From: Prolixibacteraceae bacterium JC049
Lineage (GTDB): Bacteria; Bacteroidota; Bacteroidia; Bacteroidales; Prolixibacteraceae
Length of the DNA: 64,000 nucleotides
Direction of reading: 5' to 3'
Assembly (NCBI GenBank): GCA_023369685.1
Contig: SACZ01000002.1
Span: forward strand, 496,001 to 560,000
Part shown: positions 44,174 through 52,714 of the stretch, piece by piece
Layout: the number at the start of each line of letters is the position of its first letter
How positions within the stretch are numbered: the first letter of the stretch is position 1
Position numbers and translations under genes: made by a program
The notes under the pieces: generated by a model
Seen by the model: the letters and a program-made list of their open reading frames with translations, nothing else
Database searches by the model: none
Told to the model about the DNA's origin: nothing

Positions 44174-47100
44174 GTGAGACTATATTTTACCATACTATTC
44201 TTTGTCATCTGTAAGCTTTGCTGGTCGCAACAAAGTTTAACTGTCGAGCATTGGGAGATCAACAACGGCTTGCCCAGCAATAGAATTGAGGCAATCACTC
44301 AAGACGCTGCTGGTTTTATATACATAAAAAGCCAAAATAGTTATTACCGGTTCGATGGAAATTCTAACATTGAAGATCCTGATTTTAGTCGCTTTTTCAC
44401 TCCTCCTCAACTACCTATAGGAGTATCATTTCATGCTCCGGATTTAAATATCCGACAAGAAAAATGGGTTACTAATGTCAATCAACTTATCAATACAGAT
44501 AATAATCAGCTATGGGGAGCTTCAGAAGATGGATTGATTTTTTACGACCCGAAAGCTAAAACGTTTCAACCTCATTCAATCCATTCATCGCTACCAGATC
44601 GGCGTTGCACAGCCATTAGCTCCAGCAGAAATAATACTGTATGGTTTGCCATGTATTTAAATGGGATTGGGTTCTATCACTCAAAACACAAAAAGTATTA
44701 TACCATATCCAACATCGATCAGTTTTCTGGATTCACAAACGGACATAAGGTATTTACTCAGTTCATGGATATCCATATTGCTTGCTTATTTTTCGATTCT
44801 TCAGATAATCTATGGATTGGAACACACAACAAAGGCCTATACAAAATTGAATTCACCGACCAACGATTTCAGTTTTTCAGATTCGAATACACGCAACAAG
44901 GAGGGCTTGCTCACAAAGATATTAGTTGTCCGCTTGTTGTAAAAAACGAAGATATCTGGATTAGCACATGGGGAGGAGGAATTAATATCTGGAACAAAAA
45001 CGACCTGGATAAACCACGACCAGATTTCGATCGTATAAAGATGAAATTCAAGAGTCATGCTCCCCGGTATGGTCTACGAGTTTTCCCAATATACGAAGAC
45101 GCCAAAGAGAATATATGGTGTGGCATTGCCGATGAAGGACTGTATTATCTCGACCACAAAAATCGAAATAAACGAAACTATCAGTTCGAAGCTCTTACTT
45201 CCAGAAACACATCTATGCCATCTACTAAAATATGGGCAATAACATCAGGACTAAAAGATGATATTTGGTGTGGAACAGGAAAAGGGCTTGTAAATATTTC
45301 AGCTCAAAGAAAGTTAAAGACTTCTTTCAATCAACTTCCAATCCCATCCATATTCAAAGAGAAAAACGTCTTATCCCTTTATCTGCAGGAAAACAAACTT
45401 TGGATTGGCACCAATGAAAATGGTCTGTTCCGTTGGGATCTAAAATCGAATAAACTTCAGCATTTCAAATCGACTACCTCTTTAGATTTGAACGATGTAC
45501 TCTCTATTTCTCAGAGTCATGACAAAATCTGGTTTGGAGGGCGCAAAGGACTCTTCTATTGCCACAAAGACTCGTTGCAGTTCCGCTCTTTCAGTAACAA
45601 CCAGCAATTGCCATCGCAAGTTATTGAGGCAATGCTATCCGACGATTTCAACAACTTATGGCTTGGAACCAGCAGAGGATTGGCAAAAGTTATTCCTGCC
45701 TTATCCAAGGTTGTCACCTACAATCTTCCGGGAGGAGTAATGGGAAATAACTTTACACAAGGAGCATCCAAAAGCAAGGAGGGCTACCTCTATTTTGGAA
45801 CTCGTTACGGTTTTTATCGTTTTCATCCAAGAATGATTGATCAAAAGCCATCGCATTCTCCATTGGTTTTTAAGCAAGTATCGGCTTCCGGATTAAATAT
45901 TGATATCGATTCATTAAAGAACAAACCGCTACAATTGGCACATCGTCAGAATAATATTCGAATTGAATACATTAACCTGAACTACTCTTCTCAACCATCG
46001 AGCGGATTTCAAGTAAAACTAGAGGGCAACGACAGTGAATGGCAAACCACTTTCGATACCCACAGAAATTACAATTTGCTTCCTCCGGGAAACTATGAAT
46101 TCAAAATCAGAAAAGCTGATCAGTCTGGATTGAAGTCATTTCAATTTGAGATATTACCTCCCTGGTGGCAAACATGGCAAGCCATTTTAGGTTTTATTCT
46201 TCTAACTGCAGCTTTCTTCACTGCAATTCTGGTATCGAATAATAAACGCATAAAACAAAAAGAGAAGAAAAGACAGAAAGAGTATTTCGAACAACTTCGA
46301 TTCCGATTCTTCTTAAATATTTCGCATGAGATTCGTACTCCGCTAACACTTATCAAAGGAGCCATCGATCGCTTATCTGAGGAGGAACATTCTAACTCAA
46401 AAGAGCTGAACCGAATTAAGAAGAACACCAATCGCTTGATTCGCATGGTCAATGAAATCCTTCAACTGAAACAGCTTGAGAAGAATGAGATAACAGTAAA
46501 TATCAACCACTTTAATCTAAGCGATTTCCTGGAATCTACTATTGATGCATTTAAACTAAAAGACGAAAAATCACAGGTAAGTTTACATCTACCAACACAA
46601 GATATATGGCTATCTAGCAGTAGAGAATTAATTGAAACAATTCTATACAACCTGCTTTCCAATGCCATAAAATATAGTCCCAATAATTCACCGATAGATG
46701 TCACGCTACTAAAGCTAGACGATTCTATTCAAATCAAAGTAAAAGATCAGGGAATTGGTATCTCTGCAGAAGACATACAGAAAATATTTGATCGATTCTA
46801 TCAGGTTGATTCTTCTAAAGGAGCTGGTATTGGTCTATCATTGGTACAAGAACTTACGCAAACACTTGGAGGAAAAATCGATGTTGAAAGCGAGCTAAAC
46901 CAAGGAAGCACTTTTACACTTACATTGCCCAACAAACAAGAATCTCCAGTCAATAAGCCAGAAATAACAACCAATGAGCACCATCTTCCCGTTCTCTTAA
47001 TTGTTGATGATCAAGCTGAACTCAGACAGTTTATTAAAGAGATTTTCCAGGAACAATACTGGTGTATTGAAGCCCTGGATGGAAAACATGCTTGGACATT

Positions 47101-47734
47101 AATTGAACAAGAACAACCTGCGTTTATCATCTCCGATGTGGTAATGCCCAATATGACTGGAATTGAACTATGTACAAAGCTTCGCTCTAATCTGGAGACG
47201 AGTCACATTCCATTGATTCTACTTACTGGAAAAACCGATTCCTCAACACAACTACAGGCTGTTGAGTGCAATGCCGATGACTTTATATCAAAACCATTCG
47301 ACGCACATCTTTTAAAACGAAAGGTGGAGAAGCTAATTGAGCAACGTTTGCTATTGCAACAGAAATATGCTTCAAACCCAACTCCTGAAAACAAAGAGCT
47401 GGCTCTTCCGCCTATCGATCAGGACTTCTTAGACAAGGTGGAAAATCTCATTAATCAGCACCTCGATGACACCGAATTTGGCGTTGAACAACTGGCTGTA
47501 GAAATTGCCTTAAGTTCATCTGGTCTATATCGAAAAATGAAATCGATAACAGGATATACTCCCGTTGAGTTTATTCGCTTGTATCGACTAAAGCAAGCTG
47601 CTTATCTACTGAAAGAGTCATCTCTTACCATTAGTGAAATTGCAGATAAAACAGGATTCGGAACGCAGAAATATTTCTCTCGTTGCTTCAAAAATCAATT
47701 CGACCTGTCCCCTTCGGCATATCGAAAAGATTGA
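44174..47734 (+). CDS. Hybrid two-component system regulator (HTCS)
   Basis: The 1186-residue single-chain sensor-regulator starts at GTG and has a signal peptide (about 1-19). Periplasmic two-bladed-type propeller repeats (about 25-575; many LWIGT/IWCG blades) and a Y_Y_Y domain (about 590-655) form the glycan sensor. A TM helix (about 671-690) leads to the HisKA domain (His718 in ISHEIRTPLTLIKG), HATPase (N-box NLLSNAIKYSPN near 825, G-box GIGLSLVQEL near 886), receiver domain (phosphoacceptor Asp988 in ISDVVMPNMTG) and an AraC-type DNA-binding domain (about 1085-1185). Such proteins control neighbouring glycan-degradation genes. The adjacent GH116 gene is the obvious target. Confidence 0.96.
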   Translation: MRLYFTILFFVICKLCWSQQSLTVEHWEINNGLPSNRIEAITQDAAGFIYIKSQNSYYRFDGNSNIEDPDFSRFFTPPQLPIGVSFHAPDLNIRQEKWVTNVNQLINTDNNQLWGASEDGLIFYDPKAKTFQPHSIHSSLPDRRCTAISSSRNNTVWFAMYLNGIGFYHSKHKKYYTISNIDQFSGFTNGHKVFTQFMDIHIACLFFDSSDNLWIGTHNKGLYKIEFTDQRFQFFRFEYTQQGGLAHKDISCPLVVKNEDIWISTWGGGINIWNKNDLDKPRPDFDRIKMKFKSHAPRYGLRVFPIYEDAKENIWCGIADEGLYYLDHKNRNKRNYQFEALTSRNTSMPSTKIWAITSGLKDDIWCGTGKGLVNISAQRKLKTSFNQLPIPSIFKEKNVLSLYLQENKLWIGTNENGLFRWDLKSNKLQHFKSTTSLDLNDVLSISQSHDKIWFGGRKGLFYCHKDSLQFRSFSNNQQLPSQVIEAMLSDDFNNLWLGTSRGLAKVIPALSKVVTYNLPGGVMGNNFTQGASKSKEGYLYFGTRYGFYRFHPRMIDQKPSHSPLVFKQVSASGLNIDIDSLKNKPLQLAHRQNNIRIEYINLNYSSQPSSGFQVKLEGNDSEWQTTFDTHRNYNLLPPGNYEFKIRKADQSGLKSFQFEILPPWWQTWQAILGFILLTAAFFTAILVSNNKRIKQKEKKRQKEYFEQLRFRFFLNISHEIRTPLTLIKGAIDRLSEEEHSNSKELNRIKKNTNRLIRMVNEILQLKQLEKNEITVNINHFNLSDFLESTIDAFKLKDEKSQVSLHLPTQDIWLSSSRELIETILYNLLSNAIKYSPNNSPIDVTLLKLDDSIQIKVKDQGIGISAEDIQKIFDRFYQVDSSKGAGIGLSLVQELTQTLGGKIDVESELNQGSTFTLTLPNKQESPVNKPEITTNEHHLPVLLIVDDQAELRQFIKEIFQEQYWCIEALDGKHAWTLIEQEQPAFIISDVVMPNMTGIELCTKLRSNLETSHIPLILLTGKTDSSTQLQAVECNADDFISKPFDAHLLKRKVEKLIEQRLLLQQKYASNPTPENKELALPPIDQDFLDKVENLINQHLDDTEFGVEQLAVEIALSSSGLYRKMKSITGYTPVEFIRLYRLKQAAYLLKESSLTISEIADKTGFGTQKYFSRCFKNQFDLSPSAYRKD

Positions 47735-47796
47735 TGTAGAGTACTGAATTAGATACTTTACTGCACGATCTCAACCCATACTCACAGTTCTTTTAG

Positions 47797-47833
47797 ATAT
47801 AGGTTTGTATTAAGTTCAATACCAAACCTATAT
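47797..47833. promoter_or_regulatory. Palindromic promoter region of the GH116 gene
   Basis: ATATAGGTTTG (47797-47807) and CAAACCTATAT (47823-47833) are perfect inverted repeats, extended inwards with one extra base. The left arm contains TAGGTTTG, a perfect -7 box (47800-47807); the right arm carries the same box on the other strand. The right arm ends 4 bases before the GH116 ATG. Confidence 0.65.
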
Positions 47834-47837
47834 TAAT

Positions 47838-50828
47838 ATGAGAACACTTACCACATTGTTATTAATCATCTCATTTCTATCAGCAGTGAGTCAGAAACAT
47901 GTATGCTCCCGCATACGACCTTTCAACGATTACTATTGCTGCGATGATTTAAACAAAATTGCATTTCCAATGGGAGGAATTGGAGCAGGAATGATCTGCA
48001 TGCAAGGAACAGGAGCTATTTCACACATCTCCATCAACAACCAACCAGACATTTTCAATGAGCCTTATGCCTATGCAGCATTGATGGTGAAGGGAGTAGA
48101 AAATGGGGCAAAGGTTTTACAAACACAAGTTCCTTATCGCAAAGTTTTTGGAATGCCCAACACCGGAAGAGGAGCAACAGAACACACTTATGGCCTTCCT
48201 CGATTCGAAGGCGGTGAATTTCTTCCTCGTTTCCCATTTGCAACACTTAAGCTGGAAGATAAGCACATTCCTTTAAATGTAGAAGTAACCGGTTGGAGCC
48301 CTTTCATCCCGGGCGATGAAGACAACTCCAGTTTACCTGTTGCTATAATGGAATACACTTTCCAAAACAATAGTGATCAAAAACATGAAGCCATTTTCTC
48401 TTGGAATTCGAAGTATTTCTTAAAAGGAAATGGAACTCGTTCTATTGAGAAAGCAACCAATGGTTTTACCATGGTACGTAAAAACGACGATGCAAAATCG
48501 TACCATAACAGCTGGCTCACAGCATCTGTTGACGACGATAATGCTGTTGTAGATTACTGTTGGTTCAGAGGTGGCTGGTTCGATGCCAACACTATTGCCT
48601 GGAAGAAAATCACAGAAGGTGACTTAACAGCAAATGCTCCTGTAAAAAAAGATGCACCTGGTGCTTCCATCTACGTTCCATTTACGTTAAAACCAGGGGA
48701 GAAGAAAACGGTTCGACTACAGCTTACATGGTACGTACCCCATTCAAATATTAGTTACGGACAATCTTCTGAAAAAGAAAAGATGGCACTTAACAAAACG
48801 GCAGCTCCCGGAACTGCAGCTAACCAGCAAACAATTACTGGTTTTGTGGGCAAACAGCTTATCAACACTTTTTACCCCAGTGGAGATGCTCACACAGGAA
48901 CCATCGAGTCGCCATCGTTTATCGCCAACAAAAGATACCTGAAGTTTCTTGTGGGAGGAGGTAATGATAAGCAAAATACATGTGTTGTGCTCAAGCATAA
49001 CGACAAAATTATTTACCGTGCATCTGGAAAAAACACAGAACAGCTAAAGTCGGTTATATGGGATCTAAAAGCTTATAAAGGTCAAACTTTAAAAGTTCAG
49101 ATTATCGATAACTCAACCAGTGGCTGGGGACACATTTTAGCCGACCAGTTTATTCTTACTAATAATAAAAACGAAAATCTGGAGCAACCTTCTGCCAATG
49201 CAACCATTTTAAATTCATTCGAAAAAGAGGGAGCCCTTGCATGGGAAGTTGAAACTGAAAAAGATGCCAAATGCTGTCCAGAATCAGGATGCAAAAGCAA
49301 GGAAGTTTTCTATCAACCATGGTACGCTTCTCGTTTCAAAAATATTGAAGATGTAAACAAATACATGCGCCTGCATTATTCCGACTTGAAACAGAAGAGT
49401 CAGCTGTTTACCGATGCATTCTATAGTTCAACGTTACCACCAGAGGTAATTGAAGCTGTTGCTGCCAACCTGACCATTTTAAAATCGCCAACTGTTTTAC
49501 GCCAGTACGATGGCAGAATGTGGGCATGGGAAGGTTGTAACGATCTTGGTGGGTGTTGTGCTGGTAGCTGTACTCACGTTTGGAACTACGCACAAGCCAT
49601 TCCGCATCTTTTCCCAGCATTGGAGCGCACACTTCGTGAAACGGAATTTAAACAAAGTCAAAATACCAAAGGCCATCAAACATTCCGCTCAGGACTTCCT
49701 ATTAAGCCTGTTACACACAATTTTTATGCTGCTGCCGATGGACAATTGGGAGGAATCATGAAAATTTACCGTGACTGGAGAATTAGTGGAGACACTCAGT
49801 GGATACAGGAGATTTACCCAAAGGTTAAAAGCAGTTTGGATTATTGTATTCAAACCTGGGATCCTAAGCACAAAGGGATTCTGGAAGAGCCTCACCACAA
49901 CACCTACGATATTGAATTCTGGGGACCAGACGGCATGTGTACCAGTTTCTACCTAGGAGCATTGACCGCTTTTGTTGAGATCAGCAAAGAGCTGGACAAA
50001 CCTTACAAAGAGTACGAAAAGCTTCTGAGAAAAGGAAAGAAATTCATGGAGAAAGAGCTATTCGATGGAGAATACTTTATTCAGAAAATTCAATGGGAAG
50101 GACTGAAAGCTGCGAACCCTGTTGAGTTCTCGAAACATTCATGGACTGCCAACTACTCCAAAGAAGCCAAAGAGCTATTGAAAAAAGAAGGACCAAAATA
50201 TCAATACGGAAAAGGTTGTCTTTCGGATGGTATTCTAGGAATGTGGATGGCTAATGTGAGTGGATTACCGGAAATTATCGATAACGAAAAAGTAACCAGC
50301 CACCTTAACTCTATTTTCAAATACAACCTGAAAGAAGATCTACGCAATCATGCTAATCCTCAACGTCCATCGTATGCTTGTGGCGAAGAAGGTGGCGTAT
50401 TGCTTTGCACTTGGCCTAAGGGCGGAGAACTTTCATTGCCTTTTGTCTATAGCAATGAAGTTTGGACAGGAATTGAATATCAGGTTGCCAGTCACCTAAT
50501 GTTAAAAGGTGAAGTAAATAAAGGTTTGAAAATTGTTCAGGAAGTACGTCGCCGTTACGATGGTAAAAAACGTAATCCGTTCAACGAATATGAATGTGGA
50601 CACTGGTATGCGAGAGCCATGGCCAGCTATGGATTACTACAAGGTTTAACAGGTGTTCGCTACGATGCAGTAACTCAAACATTATACATCGATTCTAAAA
50701 TTGGTAACAACTTTACCACATTTCTTTCTACCGAAAAAGGATTTGGGAATGTTGGATTAAAAGATGGAAAGCCATTTTGTGATGTGAAATATGGCCAAAT
50801 AACCGTAAAGGAGTTTAAAGTAAAATAA
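47838..50828 (+). CDS. GH116 family glycoside hydrolase with an inserted jelly-roll domain
   Basis: The 996-residue exported enzyme (signal peptide about 1-19) has the GH116 (GBA2-like beta-glucosidase/beta-xylosidase) layout: N-terminal beta-sandwich (IAFPMGGIGAGMICMQG, about 40-56) and a C-terminal alpha/alpha barrel. Probable catalytic residues are Glu565 in RMWAWEGC and Asp691 in HNTYDIEFWG (family knowledge plus alignment by eye). An extra domain of about 150 residues (about 330-480; GDAHTGTIESPSFI, YLKFLVGGG, GWGHILADQF) interrupts the region between the two and resembles the beta-sandwich found near GH32 levanases. Likely surface or periplasmic; substrate unknown. Confidence 0.88.
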   Translation: MRTLTTLLLIISFLSAVSQKHVCSRIRPFNDYYCCDDLNKIAFPMGGIGAGMICMQGTGAISHISINNQPDIFNEPYAYAALMVKGVENGAKVLQTQVPYRKVFGMPNTGRGATEHTYGLPRFEGGEFLPRFPFATLKLEDKHIPLNVEVTGWSPFIPGDEDNSSLPVAIMEYTFQNNSDQKHEAIFSWNSKYFLKGNGTRSIEKATNGFTMVRKNDDAKSYHNSWLTASVDDDNAVVDYCWFRGGWFDANTIAWKKITEGDLTANAPVKKDAPGASIYVPFTLKPGEKKTVRLQLTWYVPHSNISYGQSSEKEKMALNKTAAPGTAANQQTITGFVGKQLINTFYPSGDAHTGTIESPSFIANKRYLKFLVGGGNDKQNTCVVLKHNDKIIYRASGKNTEQLKSVIWDLKAYKGQTLKVQIIDNSTSGWGHILADQFILTNNKNENLEQPSANATILNSFEKEGALAWEVETEKDAKCCPESGCKSKEVFYQPWYASRFKNIEDVNKYMRLHYSDLKQKSQLFTDAFYSSTLPPEVIEAVAANLTILKSPTVLRQYDGRMWAWEGCNDLGGCCAGSCTHVWNYAQAIPHLFPALERTLRETEFKQSQNTKGHQTFRSGLPIKPVTHNFYAAADGQLGGIMKIYRDWRISGDTQWIQEIYPKVKSSLDYCIQTWDPKHKGILEEPHHNTYDIEFWGPDGMCTSFYLGALTAFVEISKELDKPYKEYEKLLRKGKKFMEKELFDGEYFIQKIQWEGLKAANPVEFSKHSWTANYSKEAKELLKKEGPKYQYGKGCLSDGILGMWMANVSGLPEIIDNEKVTSHLNSIFKYNLKEDLRNHANPQRPSYACGEEGGVLLCTWPKGGELSLPFVYSNEVWTGIEYQVASHLMLKGEVNKGLKIVQEVRRRYDGKKRNPFNEYECGHWYARAMASYGLLQGLTGVRYDAVTQTLYIDSKIGNNFTTFLSTEKGFGNVGLKDGKPFCDVKYGQITVKEFKVK

Positions 50829-50837
50829 CTCAATGAT

Positions 50838-50861
50838 GTCCCGGCTGTAAACGGCCGGGAC
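50838..50861. terminator. GC-rich hairpin between GH116 and the aldo/keto reductase genes
   Basis: GTCCCGGC and GCCGGGAC form a perfect 8-bp stem with a short loop between the two convergent genes. There is no strong T-run on either strand, so termination efficiency is uncertain. Confidence 0.6.
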
Positions 50862-50869
50862 TATTCTAT

Positions 50870-51859
50870 CTATCCATTCAATATCGAATTAATCTGCTCT
50901 AGCTCATCGGAAGAAAACGATGTATTATCCAATGCTTTCAAGTTATTATGAAGCTGATTGACACTACTAGCCCCAACTAAAACTGAAGTTACTCTTTCAT
51001 CGGTCAACTGCCATGCAATGGCCATTTGTGCCAGCGACTGACCTCTATTCTGAGCCATTTCATTCAGCCTTCTCACTTTATCCATTACCGGATCAACAGC
51101 CTCCTCTTTCAAAAAGCCATGCGATTTGGCTGCCCTCGAATCTTCAGGGATACCTTTTAGATACTTGTCTGTCAATAAACCTTGCGCTAAAGGAGAGAAT
51201 GCCACACAACCAACACCCATTTCCTTATGCAAACCGAATAGTTCTTCCTCCGGATCACGTACAAACATCGAATACTTTATTTGATGCATCACGCACGGTG
51301 TTCCCAACTCTTTCAATATGGCAAATGCTTTTCTGGCCACATCGGCAGGATAATTTGAGATACCTGCGTACAAGGCTTTTCCTGATCGTACAATATGATC
51401 TAATGTCCCCATTGTTTCTTCCAATGGTGTATTCGGATCGTAACGATGAGAATAAAAAACATCCACATATTCAAGTCCCATTCGTTTTAAACTCTGATTC
51501 AAACTTGAAATGAGGTATTTCCTCGATCCCCAGTCGCCGTAAGGACCATCCCACATAAGGTAACCAGCTTTAGTGGCAATTACCAGTTCGTCGCGATGAG
51601 TATGCAAATCTTTCGCCATTATCTTACCGAAAGTCTCTTCTGCCGACCCCGGAGGTGGTCCATAATTATTGGCTAAATCAAGATAGGTTATCCCATTATC
51701 AAATGCTTCCAACACCATCTGTCTGCCATTCTCAAAAACATCAACTCCTCCGAAATTATGCCATAATCCCAATGATATGGCAGGTAACAACAAGCCACTA
51801 TTTCCACTTCTGCGAAATTGCATGTTGCTATATCTTTTGCTTACAAAATTGTGATTCAT
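50870..51859 (-). CDS. Aldo/keto reductase (YghZ-like, L-glyceraldehyde 3-phosphate reductase group)
   Basis: The 329-residue NAD(P)H-dependent reductase begins FVSKRYSNMQFRRSGNSGL and continues LPAISLGLWHNFGG, nearly collinear with YghZ; this supports the upstream ATG. The catalytic Asp and Tyr in TYLDLANNYGPPPG, the Lys of ATKAGYLMW and the His of YVDVFYSHRYDP are present. The C-terminal cofactor segment SVLVGASSVNQL is intact. Physiological substrate uncertain. Single gene on the minus strand. Confidence 0.9.
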   Translation of the reverse strand: MNHNFVSKRYSNMQFRRSGNSGLLLPAISLGLWHNFGGVDVFENGRQMVLEAFDNGITYLDLANNYGPPPGSAEETFGKIMAKDLHTHRDELVIATKAGYLMWDGPYGDWGSRKYLISSLNQSLKRMGLEYVDVFYSHRYDPNTPLEETMGTLDHIVRSGKALYAGISNYPADVARKAFAILKELGTPCVMHQIKYSMFVRDPEEELFGLHKEMGVGCVAFSPLAQGLLTDKYLKGIPEDSRAAKSHGFLKEEAVDPVMDKVRRLNEMAQNRGQSLAQMAIAWQLTDERVTSVLVGASSVNQLHNNLKALDNTSFSSDELEQINSILNG

Positions 51860-51939
51860 AATCTTTCTGTTAACTGTTTTGCGCTAAGGTAATAATAACC
51901 TTCGCCATTTTTATTCATTCACCGTTCAATGTCATTTCA

Positions 51940-51947
51940 TATCTTTG
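51940..51947 (+). promoter_or_regulatory. Putative -7 box for the flavin reductase gene
   Basis: TATCTTTG is a perfect TAnnTTTG match, but it lies 113 bases before the ATG at 52060, so it implies a long leader or another promoter nearer the gene. Confidence 0.4.
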
Positions 51948-52059
51948 TAAAAATCATTCCGATTTTAAACTAAGAACAACAATCTTGTAACAAACATTTC
52001 GTTTTCAATACAAAGATTTTGAATGTTCTTTTAAAAAAATCGATCATAACCAAATAGCA

Positions 52060-52662
52060 ATGTCGAAAACTGATTTTAAACCCGGCACAATGGTCTATCC
52101 ACTTCCCGCTGTAATGGTAAGTTGTGGACATACTGCCGAGGAACAAAATATTATCACTGTAGCTTGGACAGGAACAGTTTGTTCTGATCCTCCTATGTGT
52201 TATATCTCTGTTCGCCCTTCGCGTCATTCATATGATATTATTAAACGTACCGGCGAGTTCGTTATTAATTTAACTACTGAAAAACTAGCCAAAGCCACTG
52301 ACTGGTGCGGTGTTCGATCGGGAAAAAATTTCAACAAATGGGAAGAAATGAATTTAACTCCAGGAGAAGCATCTGTGGTTAAAGCCCCCATTATTGCCGA
52401 AGCACCTGTTCATATTGAGTGTAAAGTGAAAGAGATAATCGATCTGGGCGTTCACCATATGTTTTTAGCCGATGTAGTAAACGTAAAGGTAGATAATGCA
52501 TATCTCGATCCTGAAACGGGGAAATTCAATCTAAAACAGGCCGGTCCAATTGCCTACCTACACGGAAACTACTATCAATTGGGACAGTTAATTGGAAAAT
52601 TCGGATGGTCGGTTGAAACAAAAAAAGCGAAGAAGAAGCGCAAACAAAAAGAGAGTGAATAA
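52060..52662 (+). CDS. Flavin reductase-like FMN-binding protein
   Basis: The 200-residue cytoplasmic protein has the split-barrel flavin reductase fold: PLPAVMVSCG near the N-terminus, the SDPPMCYISVRPSRHSY segment (about 46-62, flavin phosphate contact) and a GEFVINLTTEKLA strand. The family binds FMN, sometimes as a reductase for a partner monooxygenase; the partner is not evident. A Lys-rich tail (KKAKKKRKQK) follows the domain. It precedes the M3 peptidase by 52 bases on the same strand. Confidence 0.87.
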   Translation: MSKTDFKPGTMVYPLPAVMVSCGHTAEEQNIITVAWTGTVCSDPPMCYISVRPSRHSYDIIKRTGEFVINLTTEKLAKATDWCGVRSGKNFNKWEEMNLTPGEASVVKAPIIAEAPVHIECKVKEIIDLGVHHMFLADVVNVKVDNAYLDPETGKFNLKQAGPIAYLHGNYYQLGQLIGKFGWSVETKKAKKKRKQKESE

Positions 52663-52714
52663 TATTACATAAGAGTCATTGGTTTAAATGACATAACCGT
52701 TTACTAACTAAAGA

